From: Streptomyces sp. SN-593
GTDB lineage: Bacteria > Actinomycetota > Actinomycetes > Streptomycetales > Streptomycetaceae
Direction of reading: 5' to 3'
Assembly (NCBI RefSeq): GCF_016756395.1
Contig: NZ_AP018365.1
Coordinates: forward strand, 2,487,501 to 2,551,500
Length of the DNA: 64,000 bases
Shown here: piece by piece, positions 50,118-58,992 of the stretch
Numbering within the stretch: the stretch's first letter is position 1
Layout: every line of letters starts with the position of its first letter
Program-made: the position numbers and the translations under genes
Notes under the pieces: model-generated
Seen by the model: only the letters and a program-made list of their open reading frames with translations
What the model was told of the DNA's origin: nothing
The model's database searches: none

Positions 50118-51506
50118 ATGACAGCACCTCTCGACCGCGCCCCGCTTTCGGTCGGCGAACTCGACCCCGCACGGTACGGACAGGTCATCGGGCCCGGCGA
50201 CGCCGGATACGACGCGGCACGCACCGTCTACGCCGGCGACGTCGACCGCAGGCCCGCCGTCGTCCTGCGCCCCGGCGACGCCGAGCAGGTCGCGCACGTC
50301 GTCGCCCTGGCGCGGGAGACCGGTCTGGAACTGGCCGTCCGCGGCGGCGGCCACAGCGCGGCCGGGCACAGCGTGTGCGAGGGCGGCATCGTCCTGGACC
50401 TGGCAGGCATGCGGGGACTGGAGATCGACGCCGAGGCCCGTACCGCCTGGGCCGAGGCCGGCGTCTTAGCCGGCGAGTACACCGAGGCCGCCGCGCGGCA
50501 CGGGCTCGCGACCGGGTTCGGCGACAGCGCCGCGGTCGGGGTCGCGGGCATCACGCTGGGCGGCGGCATCGGCTACCTGACCCGCAAGCACGGCATGACC
50601 GCCGACGACCTGCTGGCCGCGGAGATCGTCACGGCCGACGGGGCGCTGCTGTCGGTGGACGAGCGGCACCACCCGGACCTGTTCTGGGCGATCCGCGGCG
50701 GTGGCGGCAACTTCGGGGTGGCGACCCGGCTGAAGCTGCGGCTGCACGAACTCGACGGCGTGTACGGCGGGATGATGGTCACCCCGGTGACCCCGGAGAT
50801 CCTCGAAGCCTTCGTCGCCGAGGCCGAGGCCGCCCCCGACGAACTGTCCACCATCGTGAACGTGTGGACCGCGCCCCGGTTCCCCTTCATCCCGAAGGAG
50901 TACCACGGCAGGCCGGTCATCCTCGCGATGCTGTGCTACGCCGGCCCCGCCGAGGAGGGGGAGAAGGTCGTCGACCGGTTCCGGGCGATCGTGCCGCCGC
51001 TGGCCGACCTGGTGAAGGCCATGCCGTACCCCGGGATGTTCCCGCCGGTGAACCCCGACGAGCACCCGATCTCCGCGGCGCGCAACATGTTCATCGACCG
51101 GGTCGACAGGGCCACCGCCGAGACCATCGTGGAGCGGATCAGCACCTCGACCGCGCGGATGGCCTCGGCGCAACTGCGGGTGCTCGGCGGCGCCTTGGCG
51201 CGGGTCCCGTCCGAGGCCACCGCCTTCGCCCACCGGCGCAGCCGGATCATGGCCCACCTGGCCGCCGTCCACACCGGCGAGCCCGACGTGCACGAGGCGT
51301 GGGTCGAGGAGTTCGCGGCCGCCATCCGGCAGTCGGACTCCGGCTCCTACGCCAACTTCGTGGCGGCCGCGGACGCGGAACAGGTCCAAAACGCGATGTA
51401 TCCCGGCGCCACGTGGGAACGGCTCACCCGGGTCAAGGCGGAATACGACCCGTCCAACCTGTTCCGCTCCAACCACAACATTCCGCCGGCGACCGCGCGC
51501 GGGTAA
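50118..51506 (+). CDS. BBE-type FAD-dependent oxidoreductase
   Basis: A 462-residue berberine-bridge-enzyme-like flavoprotein with FAD_binding_4 domain (about 45-185) and the BBE C-terminal motif (YDPSNLFRSNHNIPP). His79 in VRGGGHSAAGH is the predicted covalent FAD anchor. A second anchoring Cys, expected about 55 residues on, is not seen (GFGDSAAVGVAG), so attachment is probably single. Related enzymes oxidise sugars or aglycones late in aromatic polyketide pathways (AknOx, GilR). Oxidation of a terminal rhodinose to a keto or enone sugar is possible here. Confidence 0.88.
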   Translation: MTAPLDRAPLSVGELDPARYGQVIGPGDAGYDAARTVYAGDVDRRPAVVLRPGDAEQVAHVVALARETGLELAVRGGGHSAAGHSVCEGGIVLDLAGMRGLEIDAEARTAWAEAGVLAGEYTEAAARHGLATGFGDSAAVGVAGITLGGGIGYLTRKHGMTADDLLAAEIVTADGALLSVDERHHPDLFWAIRGGGGNFGVATRLKLRLHELDGVYGGMMVTPVTPEILEAFVAEAEAAPDELSTIVNVWTAPRFPFIPKEYHGRPVILAMLCYAGPAEEGEKVVDRFRAIVPPLADLVKAMPYPGMFPPVNPDEHPISAARNMFIDRVDRATAETIVERISTSTARMASAQLRVLGGALARVPSEATAFAHRRSRIMAHLAAVHTGEPDVHEAWVEEFAAAIRQSDSGSYANFVAAADAEQVQNAMYPGATWERLTRVKAEYDPSNLFRSNHNIPPATARG

Positions 51507-51668
51507 TCAGGAACCGGAGGGAACGGAAAGGAAAGGGGAAGGAACGGCAGGATCGGGCGCGGGCGAAAAGGGGCGGCGGTCATACACCGACGGCTTTCGA
51601 CGCCCGCCGGAAACGTGCCCGGCACGTGAGATCGAGCGGTCCTCCGAAGGCCGCGGTTCCCCTCAGTC

Positions 51669-51694
51669 AGCCCCCGCCCGTGCCGGCGGGGGCT
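51669..51694. terminator. Strong terminator between the oxidase and deoxysugar genes
   Basis: AGCCCCCGCC (51669-51678) and GGCGGGGGCT (51685-51694) pair perfectly around cgtgcc. It lies in a 319-base gap (51507-51825) that begins with a purine-only-like tract (about 51510-51545) and has no gene. The sugar genes therefore need their own promoter, which I could not identify. Confidence 0.75.
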
Positions 51695-51825
51695 CCGTCA
51701 TGTCCGCGCGAGGCCCGCCCGTCCCGTCGGCGGGCCCGGGCTTTCCCGCGTGGGGCGTCCGGCCGGCCCGAACGCCCCTCGGCCGGCTCCACGGCACGAA
51801 CACACGAACCCGAGAGGACCTCTCG

Positions 51826-52893
51826 ATGAAGGCTCTGGTGCTCGCAGGCGGCTCCGGTACCCGCCTGCGGCCGTTCAGTTACTCGATGCCCAAACAGCTC
51901 ATCCCCATCGCGAACACCCCCGTCCTGGTGCACGTGCTGCGGGGTGTCCGGGACCTGGGGGTGACCGAGGCCGGCGTCGTCGTCGGCGACCGCGGGCCCG
52001 AGATCGAGGCCGTGCTCGGCGACGGCTCCCGGTTCGGGCTGCGCATCACCTACATCCCCCAGGACGCGCCGCGCGGCCTGGCCCACGCGGTGTCCGTCGC
52101 CCGCGGCTTCCTCGGCGACGACGACTTCGTGATGTACCTGGGCGACAACATGCTGCCCGACGGGATCACCGGCATCGCCGAGCAGTTCGCCGCCCACCGC
52201 CCGGCCGCCCAGGTCGTCGTCCACAAGGTGCCCGACCCGCGCTCCTTCGGGGTCGCCGAACTCGGCCCCGACGGCGAGGTGCTGGCCCTGGCGGAGAAGC
52301 CGGCGCACCCGCGCAGCGACATGGCGCTCATCGGCGTGTACTTCTTCACACCGGCCATCCACGAGGCGGTGCGGGCCATCGGGCCCAGCGCCCGGGGCGA
52401 GTTGGAGATCACCGACGCGATCCAGTGGCTGGTCTCCTCAGGCGCGGACGTCCGGGCCGGCCAGTACGACGGGTACTGGAAGGACACCGGCGAGGTCGAG
52501 GGCGTCCTGGAGTGCAACAGCCGCCTGCTCGACCGCCTGGGACGGCGCGTCGGCGGCCACGTCGACGACGCCAGCGTCCTGGTCGGCCGGGTCGTGGTCG
52601 AGGCGGGGGCGCGCGTGCTGCGGTCCCTGGTCCAGGGTCCGGCGATCATCGGCGCCGGCACCGTCGTGGAGGACAGCCACGTGGGCCCGTACACCTCGAT
52701 CGGGCGGAACTGCGTGGTCGCTGGCAGCCGGCTGGAGAGCTCCATGGCCCTGGACGGGGCGAAGGTCACCGGCGTCCTCGGCCTGCGCGACTCGCTGATC
52801 GGGCGGGCCGCCCTGGTCGGCACCACCGGCGCCGGCGCGGACCACCACTGCCTGGTCGTCGGGGACCACACCCGGGTGGAGGTGGCGGCATGA
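51826..52893 (+). CDS. rmlA: Glucose-1-phosphate thymidylyltransferase (long form)
   Basis: A 355-residue nucleotidyltransferase that makes dTDP-glucose. GGSGTRLRP (8-16) is the nucleotide-binding signature, with KQLIPI after it and EKP further on. The C-terminal 110 residues form a left-handed beta-helix (VGRVVVEAGARVLRSLV, IIGAGTVVEDSHVGPY) as in the long antibiotic-cluster forms. First step of the deoxysugar pathway. ATGA overlap with the dehydratase gene. Confidence 0.94.
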   Translation: MKALVLAGGSGTRLRPFSYSMPKQLIPIANTPVLVHVLRGVRDLGVTEAGVVVGDRGPEIEAVLGDGSRFGLRITYIPQDAPRGLAHAVSVARGFLGDDDFVMYLGDNMLPDGITGIAEQFAAHRPAAQVVVHKVPDPRSFGVAELGPDGEVLALAEKPAHPRSDMALIGVYFFTPAIHEAVRAIGPSARGELEITDAIQWLVSSGADVRAGQYDGYWKDTGEVEGVLECNSRLLDRLGRRVGGHVDDASVLVGRVVVEAGARVLRSLVQGPAIIGAGTVVEDSHVGPYTSIGRNCVVAGSRLESSMALDGAKVTGVLGLRDSLIGRAALVGTTGAGADHHCLVVGDHTRVEVAA

Positions 52894-53927
52894 GAATCCT
52901 GGTCACCGGAGCGGCCGGCTTCATCGGCTCCCACTTCGTCCGCGAACTGCTCGCCGACGCCTACGCCGGGTGGGCGGGCGCCCACGTCACCGCCCTGGAC
53001 AAGCTGACCTACGCCGGCAACCGGGACAACCTGCCCGCCGCGCACGAGCGGCTGGCGTTCGTCCACGGCGACGTCTGCGACCGCGACCTGCTCGCCGAAC
53101 TCCTGCCGGGCCACGACGCGGTGGTCCACTTCGCGGCCGAGTCCCACGTCGACCGCTCCCTGGAGCACGCCGGCGCCTTCTTCCGCACGAACGTCCTGGG
53201 CACCCAGACCCTGCTGGACGCCGTGCTGGACAGCGACGTGGAACGCGTCGTGCACGTGTCCACCGACGAGGTGTACGGCTCGATCGAGGAGGGCTCCTGG
53301 ACCGAGGAGTGCCCGCTGGCGCCCAACTCGCCGTACGCCGCCTCGAAGGCCGGCGCGGACCTGGTCGCGCGGGCCTACTGGCGCACCCACGGCGTGGACC
53401 TGTCCGTCACGCGCTGCTCCAACAACTACGGCCCCTTCCAGCACCCCGAGAAGCTCATCCCGCGGTTCGTCACGAACCTGCTGGAGGGCCGCCGGGTCCC
53501 GCTGTACGGCGACGGGCGCAACGTCCGCGAGTGGCTGCACGTGGACGACCACTGCCGCGGCGTCCACCTGGTGCTCAACCACGGCCAGCCCGGCGAGGTC
53601 TACCACATCGGCGGCGGCAACGCGTACACGAACCTCGCGCTGACCGAGGCGCTGCTCGACCTGACCGGCGCCGGCGAGGAGATGGTCCGCCGCGTGCCGG
53701 ACCGCAGGGGGCACGACCTGCGGTACTCGATCGACGATTCGAAGATCCGCGAGCAGCTCGGCTACGCCCCGCGGACGGACTTCGCGACCGGTCTGGCCGA
53801 GACGGTCGCCTGGTACCGGGACAACCCGGACTGGTGGAAGGCCGCCGCGCACGGCGAGAGCCCCGCGCCCGGCGAGAACCCCGCGGACGGGGCGCGCCAT
53901 GAGGACGGGGCGCGCCATGCGGTCTGA
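52890..53927 (+). CDS. rmlB: dTDP-glucose 4,6-dehydratase
   Basis: A 345-residue extended SDR. NAD motif TGAAGFIG (6-13); Thr125-Asp126-Glu127 and Tyr149-xxx-Lys153 are the catalytic residues. It converts dTDP-glucose to dTDP-4-keto-6-deoxyglucose. The last 25 residues are a repetitive tail (GESPAPGENPADG, DGARHEDGARH). The coding end contains a 17-base direct repeat which also carries the two possible starts of the next gene. Confidence 0.95.
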   Translation: MRILVTGAAGFIGSHFVRELLADAYAGWAGAHVTALDKLTYAGNRDNLPAAHERLAFVHGDVCDRDLLAELLPGHDAVVHFAAESHVDRSLEHAGAFFRTNVLGTQTLLDAVLDSDVERVVHVSTDEVYGSIEEGSWTEECPLAPNSPYAASKAGADLVARAYWRTHGVDLSVTRCSNNYGPFQHPEKLIPRFVTNLLEGRRVPLYGDGRNVREWLHVDDHCRGVHLVLNHGQPGEVYHIGGGNAYTNLALTEALLDLTGAGEEMVRRVPDRRGHDLRYSIDDSKIREQLGYAPRTDFATGLAETVAWYRDNPDWWKAAAHGESPAPGENPADGARHEDGARHAV

Positions 53928-54954
53928 CGCCCGCCCGGTGGCCGGGCTGCGCGTGGTCGTCCTGGGCGGTACCGGATTCGTCGGCCGCCACGTCGTCGAG
54001 GGCTTCGCCGCGCTCGGCGCGAGCGTGCTGCCGGTCTCCCGCACCGGCGGGCACGCCGGCGCGCGGGTGCGCCCGCCGCTGCGCCTCGACCTGCTCGCGG
54101 CGACGCCCGGGCGCATCGCCGGGATGCTCGGCGAGGCCGGCGCCGACGTGGTGGTCAACGCGGCCGGCCAGGTCTGGCGGTCGGACGAGGAGCAGATGGC
54201 GGCGGGCAACGCCGCGCTGGTCGAGCGCCTCCTCACCGCGCTCGCCTCGATGCCCGGCGATCCGCCGCGGCTCGTCCAGCTCGGCACCGTCCACGAGTAC
54301 GGGGCCGGCGCGCCGGACGCCGGCACCGGTGAGGACCACCCGCCCGCCCCGGTCACCGCCTACGGGCGGACCAAGCTGCTGGGCACCCGGGCCGTGCTGG
54401 GCGCCGTACAGGAGCGGGGCGTGGACGCGGTGGTGCTCCGGCTCGCCAACGTGATCGGGTCCGGGGTGCCGGAGGGCAGCCTCTTCGGCCGGGTCGCGGC
54501 CCACCTCGGCGCGGCCGCGCACGCCGTCCGACGCGGCGGGCGGGCCGCCGAGTTGCGGCTCCCGCCGCTGCGCGCCGCCCGCGACCTGGTGGACGCGCGC
54601 GACGCCGCCGCGGCGGTGCTGGCCGCGGCCACGGCGCCGGGGGCGGCCGTCACGGGCCGGGTGGTCAACGTGGGCCGCGGCGAGGCGGTCCCGATGCGCG
54701 GGCTGATCGACCGGATGGTCGCGCTGAGCGGCATCCGGGTCCCGGTCGTCGAGGAACCGCTGTCCCCGTCCTCGCGCACCGACGTCGCCTGGCAGCGGCT
54801 GGAGATCGCGCGCGCCGGGCGGTTGCTGGGCTGGCGCCCGCGCCGGGACCTCGACGACTCGCTGCGCGACCTGCTCGCGCCCGTACTGCCGCCGGACCGG
54901 CCACCGCTCGGCGGCACGGTCCACGCACCGCACCCGGAGGAGGAGTCACCGTGA
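53917..54954 (+). CDS. NDP-hexose 4-ketoreductase (NAD-dependent epimerase/dehydratase family)
   Basis: A 345-residue extended SDR (GGTGFVGRH near the start; catalytic pair in AYGRTK). Relatives in aromatic polyketide clusters reduce the C4 ketone as the last step of deoxysugar synthesis and set the C4 stereochemistry. Two in-frame ATGs, 53899 and 53917, sit in identical 17-base repeats; I prefer 53917 because GAGGA lies nine to thirteen bases upstream. It starts inside the 4,6-dehydratase gene in another frame, and its stop overlaps the next GTG start. Confidence 0.87.
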   Translation: MRSDARPVAGLRVVVLGGTGFVGRHVVEGFAALGASVLPVSRTGGHAGARVRPPLRLDLLAATPGRIAGMLGEAGADVVVNAAGQVWRSDEEQMAAGNAALVERLLTALASMPGDPPRLVQLGTVHEYGAGAPDAGTGEDHPPAPVTAYGRTKLLGTRAVLGAVQERGVDAVVLRLANVIGSGVPEGSLFGRVAAHLGAAAHAVRRGGRAAELRLPPLRAARDLVDARDAAAAVLAAATAPGAAVTGRVVNVGRGEAVPMRGLIDRMVALSGIRVPVVEEPLSPSSRTDVAWQRLEIARAGRLLGWRPRRDLDDSLRDLLAPVLPPDRPPLGGTVHAPHPEEESP

Positions 54955-56255
54955 GCGACCGCAAGGAACGGATACTCGAGGACGTCCGCCGGCACCACCA
55001 GGAGGTCTCCCCGGAACGGGAGTTCGTGCCCGGCACGACGGAGATCTGGCCGTCCGGCGCGGTGCTGGACGAGACGGACCGCGCGGCCCTGGTGGAGGCC
55101 GCGCTGGACATGCGCATCGCGGCCGGGCGCAGCGCCCGCTCGTTCGAGTCCTCCTTCGCCCGGCGGATGGGGCGCCGCAAGGCCCACCTGACCAACTCCG
55201 GTTCGTCGGCGAACCTGCTGGCCGTGTCGGCGCTGACCTCGCACGTCCTGGGGGACCGCCGGCTGCGGCCGGGCGACGAGGTGATCACCGTCGCGGCGGG
55301 CTTCCCGACCACCGTCAACCCGATCCTGCAGAACGGCCTCGTGCCGGTCTTCGTGGACGTGGACCTCGCCACCTGCAACACGACGGCCGACCGGGTGGCC
55401 GCCGCGATCGGGCCGAGGACGCGGGCGATCATCGTCGCGCACGCGCTGGGCAACCCGTTCCCCGTCACCGAGATCGCCCGACTCGCCGAGGAACACGGCC
55501 TGTTCCTGATCGAGGACAACTGCGACGCGGTCGGCTCGCGGTACGACGGGAAGCTGACCGGCTCCTTCGGCGCCATGGCCACCGTCAGCTTCTACCCGGC
55601 GCACCACCTCACGATGGGCGAGGGCGGCTGCGTGCTGACCTCGGACCTGGGCCTGGCCCGGATCGTGGAGTCGCTGCGGGACTGGGGCCGGGACTGTTGG
55701 TGCGAGCCCGGCGAGAACGACAAGTGCCTCAAGCGCTTCTCGTACCAGATGGGCACCCTGCCTGCCGGGTACGACCACAAGTACATCTTCTCCCACGTCG
55801 GCTACAACCTGAAGGCGACCGACATCCAGGCGGCGCTGGGCCTGAGCCAGTTGGCCAGGCTCGACGACTTCATCGCGGCCCGGAAGCGCAACTGGCGGCG
55901 GCTGCGGGACAGTCTGGACGGGGTGCCCGGCCTGCTGCTGCCCGAGGCCACCCCGCGCTCCGACCCGAGCTGGTTCGGCTTCGTGCTCACCGTCGATCCC
56001 CGGGCGGCGTACAGCCGCGCCGAGCTGGTGGCCTTCCTCGAAGCCCGCAAGATCGGCACCCGCCGGCTGTTCGCCGGCAACCTCACCCGGCACCCGGCCT
56101 ACATCGGGCGGCCGTTCCGGGTGGTGGGCGGGCTGGAGAACAGCGACGTCATCGCCGACCACACCTTCTGGATCGGGGTCTACCCGGCGCTCACCGACGA
56201 GATGTTGGACTACGTCTCCGCCTCGATCAAGGAGTTCGCGGCCTCGCACGGCTGA
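54951..56255 (+). CDS. NDP-4-keto-6-deoxyhexose 3-dehydratase (PMP, [2Fe-2S])
   Basis: A 434-residue aminotransferase-fold enzyme of the E1/RfbH, UrdQ, SpnQ group. The usual PLP Lys is His219 (YPAHHLTMGEGG), which makes it a dehydratase rather than an aminotransferase. Four cysteines C191, C249, C251 and C259 fit exactly the CX57CX1CX7C pattern of the iron-sulfur cluster. It removes the C3 hydroxyl, so the sugar is 3-deoxy. A dedicated E3-type reductase is not in the window; housekeeping ferredoxin or flavodoxin reductases may serve. GTG start overlaps the previous stop. Confidence 0.95.
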   Translation: MSDRKERILEDVRRHHQEVSPEREFVPGTTEIWPSGAVLDETDRAALVEAALDMRIAAGRSARSFESSFARRMGRRKAHLTNSGSSANLLAVSALTSHVLGDRRLRPGDEVITVAAGFPTTVNPILQNGLVPVFVDVDLATCNTTADRVAAAIGPRTRAIIVAHALGNPFPVTEIARLAEEHGLFLIEDNCDAVGSRYDGKLTGSFGAMATVSFYPAHHLTMGEGGCVLTSDLGLARIVESLRDWGRDCWCEPGENDKCLKRFSYQMGTLPAGYDHKYIFSHVGYNLKATDIQAALGLSQLARLDDFIAARKRNWRRLRDSLDGVPGLLLPEATPRSDPSWFGFVLTVDPRAAYSRAELVAFLEARKIGTRRLFAGNLTRHPAYIGRPFRVVGGLENSDVIADHTFWIGVYPALTDEMLDYVSASIKEFAASHG

Positions 56256-56384
56256 GCCGGCCGGCCGTCCGGAGCAGCCGCCCGCACCGACCGTCCCGAG
56301 CGGGCAGCCGCCCGCGTCCCACCGCCCCCGCGCCGCCGCGTCCGACCGCCGGGACCCGGCGCACCGAACCCAGGGAGACCCCTG

Positions 56385-57794
56385 ATGCTTTCCCCGCCCC
56401 TCCGTCCCCCGCTCCAGGCGCGTGTGGACGCGCGCCTGCGCTCCCGCATCGCGCTGTCCGCCGCGGCCGAGGAAGGCGTCCAGTTGCGCACCGGGGACTT
56501 CGCCGCCTGGCTGGCCGAGCGCGGCCGGGCCACCGACTTCCGCGTGGAGCGCATCCCGTTCGCGGAGCTGGACGGCTGGTCGTTCGACGAGCGCACCGGC
56601 AACCTCGGCCACCGCAGCGGCCGCTTCTTCACCGTCGAGGGACTGCACGTCACGGAGGAGGCCGGCCCCTTCGGGGACGGCCCCTACGCCGACTGGTACC
56701 AGCCCATCATCAAGCAGCCCGAGGTCGGCATCCTCGGCATCCTCGTCAAGGAGTTCGACGGGGTGCCGCACTTCCTGATGCAGGCCAAGATGGAGCCGGG
56801 CAACCCGAACCTGCTCCAGCTCTCCCCCACCGTCCAGGCCACCCGCAGCAACTACACCAAGGCCCACAAGGGCGCGGACGTGAAGTACATCGAGTACTTC
56901 GCCGGTCCGCGCCGCGGCCGCGTCATCGCCGACGTGCTCCAGTCCGAGCACGGCTCGTGGTTCTACCGGAAGTCCAACCGGAACATGATCGTCGAGGCCA
57001 CCGGCGACGTGCCGCTGCTCGACGACTTCTGCTGGCTCACCCTCGGCCAGATCAGCGCGCTGCTGCACCGGGACAACGTGGTGAACATGGACTCGCGCAC
57101 CGTGCTGTCCTGCCTGCCGCACCCGGACACCGCGGCGCGCGCGCTGCTCAGCGACATCGAGCTGTCCTCCTGGATCACCGGGGAGCGCGCCCGGCACGAC
57201 GTGCGCACCGAGCGGGTCCCGCTGGCCTCCGTCCCCCGGTGGAAGCGCGGCGAGAGCACCATCGAGCACGAGGACGGCCGCTACTTCCGGGTCGTGGCGG
57301 TGTCGGTGCGGGCGGGCAACCGCGAGGTCACCGGATGGACCCAGCCGCTCTTCGAACCGGTGGGCCAGGGCGTCACCGCCTTCCTGTCCCGCGCGTTCGA
57401 CGGCGTGCGCCACGTCCTGGTGGCCGCCCGCGTCGAGGGCGGCTTCCTCGACACCATCGAGCTGGGCCCCACGGTGCAGTGCACCCCGGACAACTACGCC
57501 CACCTCGCCCCGCCGGACCGGCCGCTGTTCCTCGACACGGTGCTGCGCGCGCCCGCGGACCGCATCCGCTACGAGGCGATCCACTCCGAGGAGGGCGGGC
57601 GCTTCCTCAACGCGGAGAGCCGCTACCTGATCGTGGACGCGGACGAGTCCGACGCGCCGCAGGACCCGCCGCCCGGCTTCGCCTGGGTCACCCCGGCGCA
57701 GCTCACCTCGCTGGTCCGCCACGGCCACTACCTCAACGTCCAGGGCCGCAGCCTGCTGGCGCGCCTCAACGCGGCCGAGCCGGCCGGCCGGTGA
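56385..57794 (+). CDS. NDP-hexose 2,3-dehydratase
   Basis: A 469-residue enzyme of the TylX3/UrdS N-terminal/JadO group, built of two related halves (YQPIIKQPEVGILGILVKEF and TQPLFEPVGQGVTAFLSRAF, each followed by a QLSPTVQ or ELGPTVQ strand and NYT/NYA). It removes the C2 hydroxyl of the 4-keto-6-deoxy sugar, giving a 3,4-diketo intermediate. ATG 56385 has AGGGAGA. It is followed by the 3-ketoreductase with a GTGA overlap, the usual partner. Confidence 0.95.
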   Translation: MLSPPLRPPLQARVDARLRSRIALSAAAEEGVQLRTGDFAAWLAERGRATDFRVERIPFAELDGWSFDERTGNLGHRSGRFFTVEGLHVTEEAGPFGDGPYADWYQPIIKQPEVGILGILVKEFDGVPHFLMQAKMEPGNPNLLQLSPTVQATRSNYTKAHKGADVKYIEYFAGPRRGRVIADVLQSEHGSWFYRKSNRNMIVEATGDVPLLDDFCWLTLGQISALLHRDNVVNMDSRTVLSCLPHPDTAARALLSDIELSSWITGERARHDVRTERVPLASVPRWKRGESTIEHEDGRYFRVVAVSVRAGNREVTGWTQPLFEPVGQGVTAFLSRAFDGVRHVLVAARVEGGFLDTIELGPTVQCTPDNYAHLAPPDRPLFLDTVLRAPADRIRYEAIHSEEGGRFLNAESRYLIVDADESDAPQDPPPGFAWVTPAQLTSLVRHGHYLNVQGRSLLARLNAAEPAGR

Positions 57795-58750
57795 GCACAC
57801 CGGTGCGCATCGGGGTGCTCGGCTGCGCGGACATCGCGGTGCGCCGGATGCTCCCCGGTTTCGCGGCCGGTCCGGACACCGAGGTCGTCGCCGTCGCCAG
57901 CCGGCGGCTGGCGGCGGCGGAGCGGGTCGCGGAGCGCTTCGGCGGCCGCGCGGTGCGCGGCTACGCCGGGCTGCTGGAACTCGACGAGGTGGACGCGGTC
58001 TACGTGCCGCTGCCCGCCTCGCTGCACGACCGGTGGGCCGAGGCCGCGCTCGACGCCGGCAAGCACGTGCTCGCGGAGAAGCCCCTCACCGCGAGCGCCG
58101 CCCGCACCGGGCGGCTGCTGGACCTGGCCCGGGACCGCGGGCTGGCGCTGATGGAGAACGTCCTGTTCGTCCACCACCGGCGGCACGCGGCGGTACGGCG
58201 CCTGGTGGCCGACGGCGCGATCGGCGAACTGCGTTCGCTGCACGCCGCGTTCAGCATTCCCGCGCTGCCGGACACCGACATCCGCTACCGGCCCGAACTG
58301 GGCGGCGGCGCGCTGGCCGACGTCGGCGTCTACCCGCTGCGCGCGGCCCTGCACTTTCTCGGCCCCGGGCTGGAGGTCGCCGGGGCGGTGCTCGCCCGGG
58401 AGGACGGCCGCGAGGTCGAGACGTCCGGCGCCGCCCTCCTGCGCACCCGCGAGGGCCCGACCGCGCAGGTCGCCTTCGGCATCGGGCAGGCGTACCTGTC
58501 CCGGTACGAACTGCGGGGCAGCACCGGGCGGATCACGGTGGACCGCGCGTTCACCCCGCCCGCCGACCTCGTCCCGGTGATCGGGCTGCACCGGGGCGGA
58601 CAGCGGGAGGAGATCCGGCTCGCCCCGCACGACCAGGTGGCCGCCGCAATCGCCGCCTTCGCCGCCGCGGTGCGCGCCGGCTCCGCCCCGGCCGAGGAGA
58701 CGCTGCGCCAGGCCCGGCTGCTGGACGACGTCCGCGCGCACGCCGCGTGA
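57791..58750 (+). CDS. NDP-hexose 3-ketoreductase
   Basis: A 319-residue Gfo/Idh/MocA-fold oxidoreductase (RIGVLGCADIAVRRM, EKPLT near 97). It reduces the C3 ketone left by the 2,3-dehydratase, as UrdT, TylC1 and JadT do. The full set then yields 2,6-dideoxy sugar that the 3-dehydratase converts to a 2,3,6-trideoxy sugar. Last gene of the deoxysugar operon and right edge of the cluster. Confidence 0.92.
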   Translation: MSTPVRIGVLGCADIAVRRMLPGFAAGPDTEVVAVASRRLAAAERVAERFGGRAVRGYAGLLELDEVDAVYVPLPASLHDRWAEAALDAGKHVLAEKPLTASAARTGRLLDLARDRGLALMENVLFVHHRRHAAVRRLVADGAIGELRSLHAAFSIPALPDTDIRYRPELGGGALADVGVYPLRAALHFLGPGLEVAGAVLAREDGREVETSGAALLRTREGPTAQVAFGIGQAYLSRYELRGSTGRITVDRAFTPPADLVPVIGLHRGGQREEIRLAPHDQVAAAIAAFAAAVRAGSAPAEETLRQARLLDDVRAHAA

Positions 58751-58755
58751 CCCGC

Positions 58756-58832
58756 CCCCGCCCGCGCGGGGTCCGGCCAGGGTGCGCACCGCGCGGTACC
58801 GGAGCGCCGACCCTCCCCCGCCCGCGCGGGGG
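58756..58832. terminator. Two repeated hairpins closing the cluster
   Basis: CCCCGC-ccgc-GCGGGG (58756-58771) and CCCCCGC-ccgc-GCGGGGG (58815-58832... stem ends 58832) are near-identical hairpins repeated within 80 bases. They mark the end of the deoxysugar operon. The remaining 160 bases to the esterase gene are C-rich repeats with no gene. Confidence 0.55.
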
Positions 58833-58992
58833 TCCGTACGCCCTGCCCCGCCCGGGCGCAGGACCCGCCCCGCCCGCGGACGCGGGCCCGTACACCCCGC
58901 CCCGACCGCGGGCGACTGGCGAAACGGCCGGCGCCCCGTGGTCCGGCCACCGAGGAAAGACCGCTGCCCTGAGGATTCGGAGACGGCACCCG

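Noticed and set aside
54360..57800. Very long minus-strand open frame (1146 codons)
   Set aside because: Antisense to the 4-ketoreductase, 3-dehydratase and 2,3-dehydratase genes, whose catalytic motifs are intact; no domain recognised in the antisense product.
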